Positions 62,008-64,000 of a stretch of DNA of 64,000 bases are shown here, piece after piece. The notes beneath the pieces are model-generated. The model did no database searches. It saw only the letters and a program-made list of their open reading frames with translations, and was not told the DNA's origin. Made by a program: the position numbers and the translations under genes. Source of the stretch: an uncultured Lachnospiraceae bacterium (lineage in GTDB: Bacteria > Bacillota > Clostridia > Lachnospirales > Lachnospiraceae); assembly GCA_910583615.1 (NCBI GenBank), contig CAJTXP010000003.1, positions 121,650-185,649 on the forward strand. Direction: 5' to 3'. Position 1 is the stretch's first letter. Every line of letters starts with the position of its first letter.

Positions 62008-63489
62008 ATGGGAAAGCCTACGGGATTTTTGGAGTACGAGAGAAAAAATGCAAAGGTGGAAGAACCCCTGGAACGGATCGGCCATTTCCGCGAATTCCGC
62101 ACGCCGCTGTCTCTGGAAGAACAGCAGGAGCAGGGAGGACGCTGCATGGAGTGCGGCGTTCCCTTCTGCCAGAACGGAGAGATGCTGGCAGGAATGGCGT
62201 CCGGATGCCCGCTTCACAATCTGGTTCCGGAGACCAACGACCTGGTGTACAGCGGGAACTGGAAGCAGGCCTATGAGCGTCTGTGCAAAACGCACTGTTT
62301 CCCGGAATTTACCTGCAGGGTCTGCCCGGCGCTCTGCGAGGCTGCCTGCACCTGCAATCTGAACGGAGAGCCGGTGTCCACGAAGGAAAATGAAAAAGCC
62401 ATTATCGAACACGCCTATGCCAGCGGCTGGGTGGTGCCGCGTCCGCCGAAGGTGCGCACGGGCAAGACTGTGGCGGTCATCGGAAGCGGCCCCTCGGGCC
62501 TGGCCGCGGCGCAGCAGCTGAACCGGAGAGGGCATCTGGTTACCGTATATGAACGGAAAGACCGGATCGGAGGGCTTCTGCGCTACGGCATTCCCAATAT
62601 GAAGCTGGACAAACAGGTCCTGGACCGGAGGATCCGCCTGATGGAGGCGGAAGGCATTGTATTTAAGACCGGCGTGGACGTGGGCAGGGATATTTCCCCG
62701 GAAGAACTGAAGAAGCAGTACGACCGGATCGTACTGGCCTGCGGCGCATCCAATCCCCGGGATATCAACGTGCCGGGCCGGGACGCCGGAAATATCTGCT
62801 TTGCGGTGGACTTTCTGTCTTCCGTGACCAAAAGTCTTCTGGATTCCGGCCTGAAAGACGGGCAGCACGCGCCGGTCAAAGGGAAGCATGTGCTGGTCAT
62901 CGGCGGAGGCGATACAGGAAATGACTGCGTGGGGACCGCGATCCGTCTGGGTGCAAAGTCGGTTACTCAGTTGGAGATGATGCCGAAGCCCGGCGAGACG
63001 AGAAGTCCGTCCAATCCGTGGCCTCAGTGGCCGAAAGTGCTGAAGACCGATTACGGACAGGAGGAGGCCATTGCGCTGTTCGGGCACGATCCGCGGATCT
63101 ATCAGACCACGGTGAAGGAGTTCCAGAAGGATAAGAAAGGCAACGTAAAAAAAGCGGTCATCGTAAGCCTGGAGCCGAAAAAAGACGAGAAAACAGGCCG
63201 CATGCTCATGGCGCCGGTGGAAGGCAGCGAACAGGTGATCGACGCGGAACTGGTGCTGATCGCGGCAGGCTTTCTGGGAAGCCAGCCGTATGTGACGGAG
63301 GCGTTTCAGGTGAAGGTCAATCCACGGACCAATGTGGATACCCGGGAAGGCGGGTACGAGACGAGCGTGCCGGGCATCTTTACGGCAGGAGATATGCACC
63401 GGGGACAGTCGCTGGTCGTCTGGGCCATTCAGGAAGGACGGCAGGCGGCCAGAGCGGTGGACGAGTCCCTGATGGGATACACGAACTGA
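62008..63489 (+). CDS. gltD: Glutamate synthase, small subunit
   Basis: A 493-residue small subunit. The N-terminal Fe-S cysteines are in CMECGVPFC and CRVCPALCEAAC. The FAD-binding GSGPSGLAAAQQL lies near residue 158, and the NAD(P)H-binding motif GGGDTGNDCVG near 300. It passes electrons from NAD(P)H to GltB. The C-terminal GIFTAGDMHRGQSLVVWAI is the family ending. It closes the gltB-gltD operon. Confidence 0.96.
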   Translation: MGKPTGFLEYERKNAKVEEPLERIGHFREFRTPLSLEEQQEQGGRCMECGVPFCQNGEMLAGMASGCPLHNLVPETNDLVYSGNWKQAYERLCKTHCFPEFTCRVCPALCEAACTCNLNGEPVSTKENEKAIIEHAYASGWVVPRPPKVRTGKTVAVIGSGPSGLAAAQQLNRRGHLVTVYERKDRIGGLLRYGIPNMKLDKQVLDRRIRLMEAEGIVFKTGVDVGRDISPEELKKQYDRIVLACGASNPRDINVPGRDAGNICFAVDFLSSVTKSLLDSGLKDGQHAPVKGKHVLVIGGGDTGNDCVGTAIRLGAKSVTQLEMMPKPGETRSPSNPWPQWPKVLKTDYGQEEAIALFGHDPRIYQTTVKEFQKDKKGNVKKAVIVSLEPKKDEKTGRMLMAPVEGSEQVIDAELVLIAAGFLGSQPYVTEAFQVKVNPRTNVDTREGGYETSVPGIFTAGDMHRGQSLVVWAIQEGRQAARAVDESLMGYTN

Positions 63490-63595
63490 TTCGGACGGAC
63501 GGGGACAGAATCGCACCACTGCGCGCTCCCCCACACTGCCGGCCGATTCGGTAAGAGACAGGGAAGCCGTCCGCCCGGAGGCAGCGATACAGGAA

Positions 63596-63629
63596 AAGAG
63601 GCATCAGCAGGAAGCGGATGCCTCTTTTT
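63596..63629. terminator. Terminator after gltD (bidirectional)
   Basis: AAGAGGCAT and ATGCCTCTT arms with TTTTTG after them on the + strand and TTTTCC on the minus strand. The 110 bp between gltD and this site are GC-rich and show no gene. Confidence 0.82.
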
Positions 63630-63637
63630 GTTCGGAC

Positions 63638-63703
63638 TTATTCCAGCTTTCCATACAGCCAGGCGTTCAGGATATTCTGCGGTGCGCCAGGAGCTGATTC
63701 CAT
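63638..63703 (-). other. Possible 3' end of a minus-strand gene
   Basis: From ATG 63703 the frame reads ESAPGAPQNILNAWLYGKLE then stop, and the same frame stays open for about 45 codons further upstream with no start codon (QLPAFVQSNPFTAG). The composition is protein-like, and the terminator just past the stop fits. It may be a gene remnant; no family recognised. Confidence 0.25.
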
Positions 63704-63802
63704 GCCGGCAGTGAAAGGGTTGGATTGGACAAAAGCAGGCAGTTGAGGTAGAATAAAGAAGTAAGAAGCGAGGAAAATACCAAAGTTAAAGAGGACAAAA
63801 GA

Positions 63803-63946
63803 ATGCCGGCATTTGATGAAAAGATAGACAGTATATGGTCAAATATGCAAAATAATGAGAAAGAAAATCAGGCACTTGTCTCATTGCGGAATTTTCTATT
63901 ACCACTGTTGATGAATGGACAGGTTGGATTTAAAGATGTTGTATAA
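63803..63946 (+). pseudogene. C-terminal tail of a type I restriction S subunit (HsdS remnant)
   Basis: A 47-codon frame from ATG 63803. It reads KENQALVSLRNFLLPLLMNGQVGFK, the conserved last helix and ending of HsdS specificity subunits (normally LRD.LLP.LMNGQV). The preceding DNA-recognition domains are absent here, so it is a remnant, often seen where hsdS genes undergo inversion or recombination. Flanking DNA becomes AT-rich toward the window end. Confidence 0.75.
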
Positions 63947-64000
63947 AAGTCCAGCTAAGAAATGTCAATAGGTAAATTGAAAAATGTTTAAAAAATTTTT

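Overview
The window reads as chromosome of a Gram-positive anaerobe of the class Clostridia, most likely Lachnospiraceae. The evidence is internal: AGGAGG-type ribosome binding sites, moderate GC, a GlgC/GlgD pair, Firmicutes-type GalT, type III glutamine synthetase, a DUF6465 protein, a Bacillus-like YceG/TelA/TerD stress cluster and split AICAR transformylase/IMP cyclohydrolase genes. No rRNA, tRNA, CRISPR array or intact transposon was seen.

Layout. Positions 1-326 hold the 5' part of a lipoprotein gene. Positions 446-14439 are a Ter-type stress system: a PRTase-TRSP protein, a StiP/PELOTA protein, an opposite-strand CitE-like lyase, then one long + strand run of a YceG-like/HtrA-like protease fusion, YceG, TelA, three TerD paralogues, a PMCA-like P-type ATPase and a HAD hydrolase. 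TerC and an ATP-grasp enzyme are absent here. Glycogen genes follow (glgX-like, glgC, glgD; 14456-18948). On the minus strand come the last two steps of IMP synthesis (19041-20950) behind a ZTP riboswitch, then galT-galK (21496-24189) with a divergent AraC regulator. After a DUF6465 gene there is a sugar-acid locus: a GntR regulator behind a 55-residue leader ORF, a GntP permease, an IlvD/Edd dehydratase and two dehydrogenases (25843-32370). An orphan cbiK precedes a ten-gene Mrp-type antiporter operon with four antiporter-like subunits (33828-43195), then a MATE transporter and a DUF2975/HTH/DUF4173 trio (43214-47000).

Positions 47070-49650 are an AT-rich patch that looks acquired: two tandem paralogous tiny membrane proteins, a frameshifted IS66-type transposase remnant and a secreted serine protease. 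The rest is nitrogen assimilation: a SIMPL protein, then glnN-purF-amt on the minus strand (amt carries a fused P-II domain), a truncated Rpn-type gene, and gltB-gltD on the + strand. The end holds a strong terminator and the C-terminal tail of a type I restriction specificity subunit.

Regulation is unusually readable. There is a ZTP riboswitch with an overlapping terminator; overlapping divergent promoters between galK and araC; a perfect 20-bp palindrome filling the promoter spacer of the dehydratase operon, with its GACGTC core also inside the gntP promoter spacer; and intrinsic terminators immediately downstream of the glnN and gltB promoters. Two families of palindromic intergenic repeats (five short copies; two long and two decayed copies) are scattered through the window.
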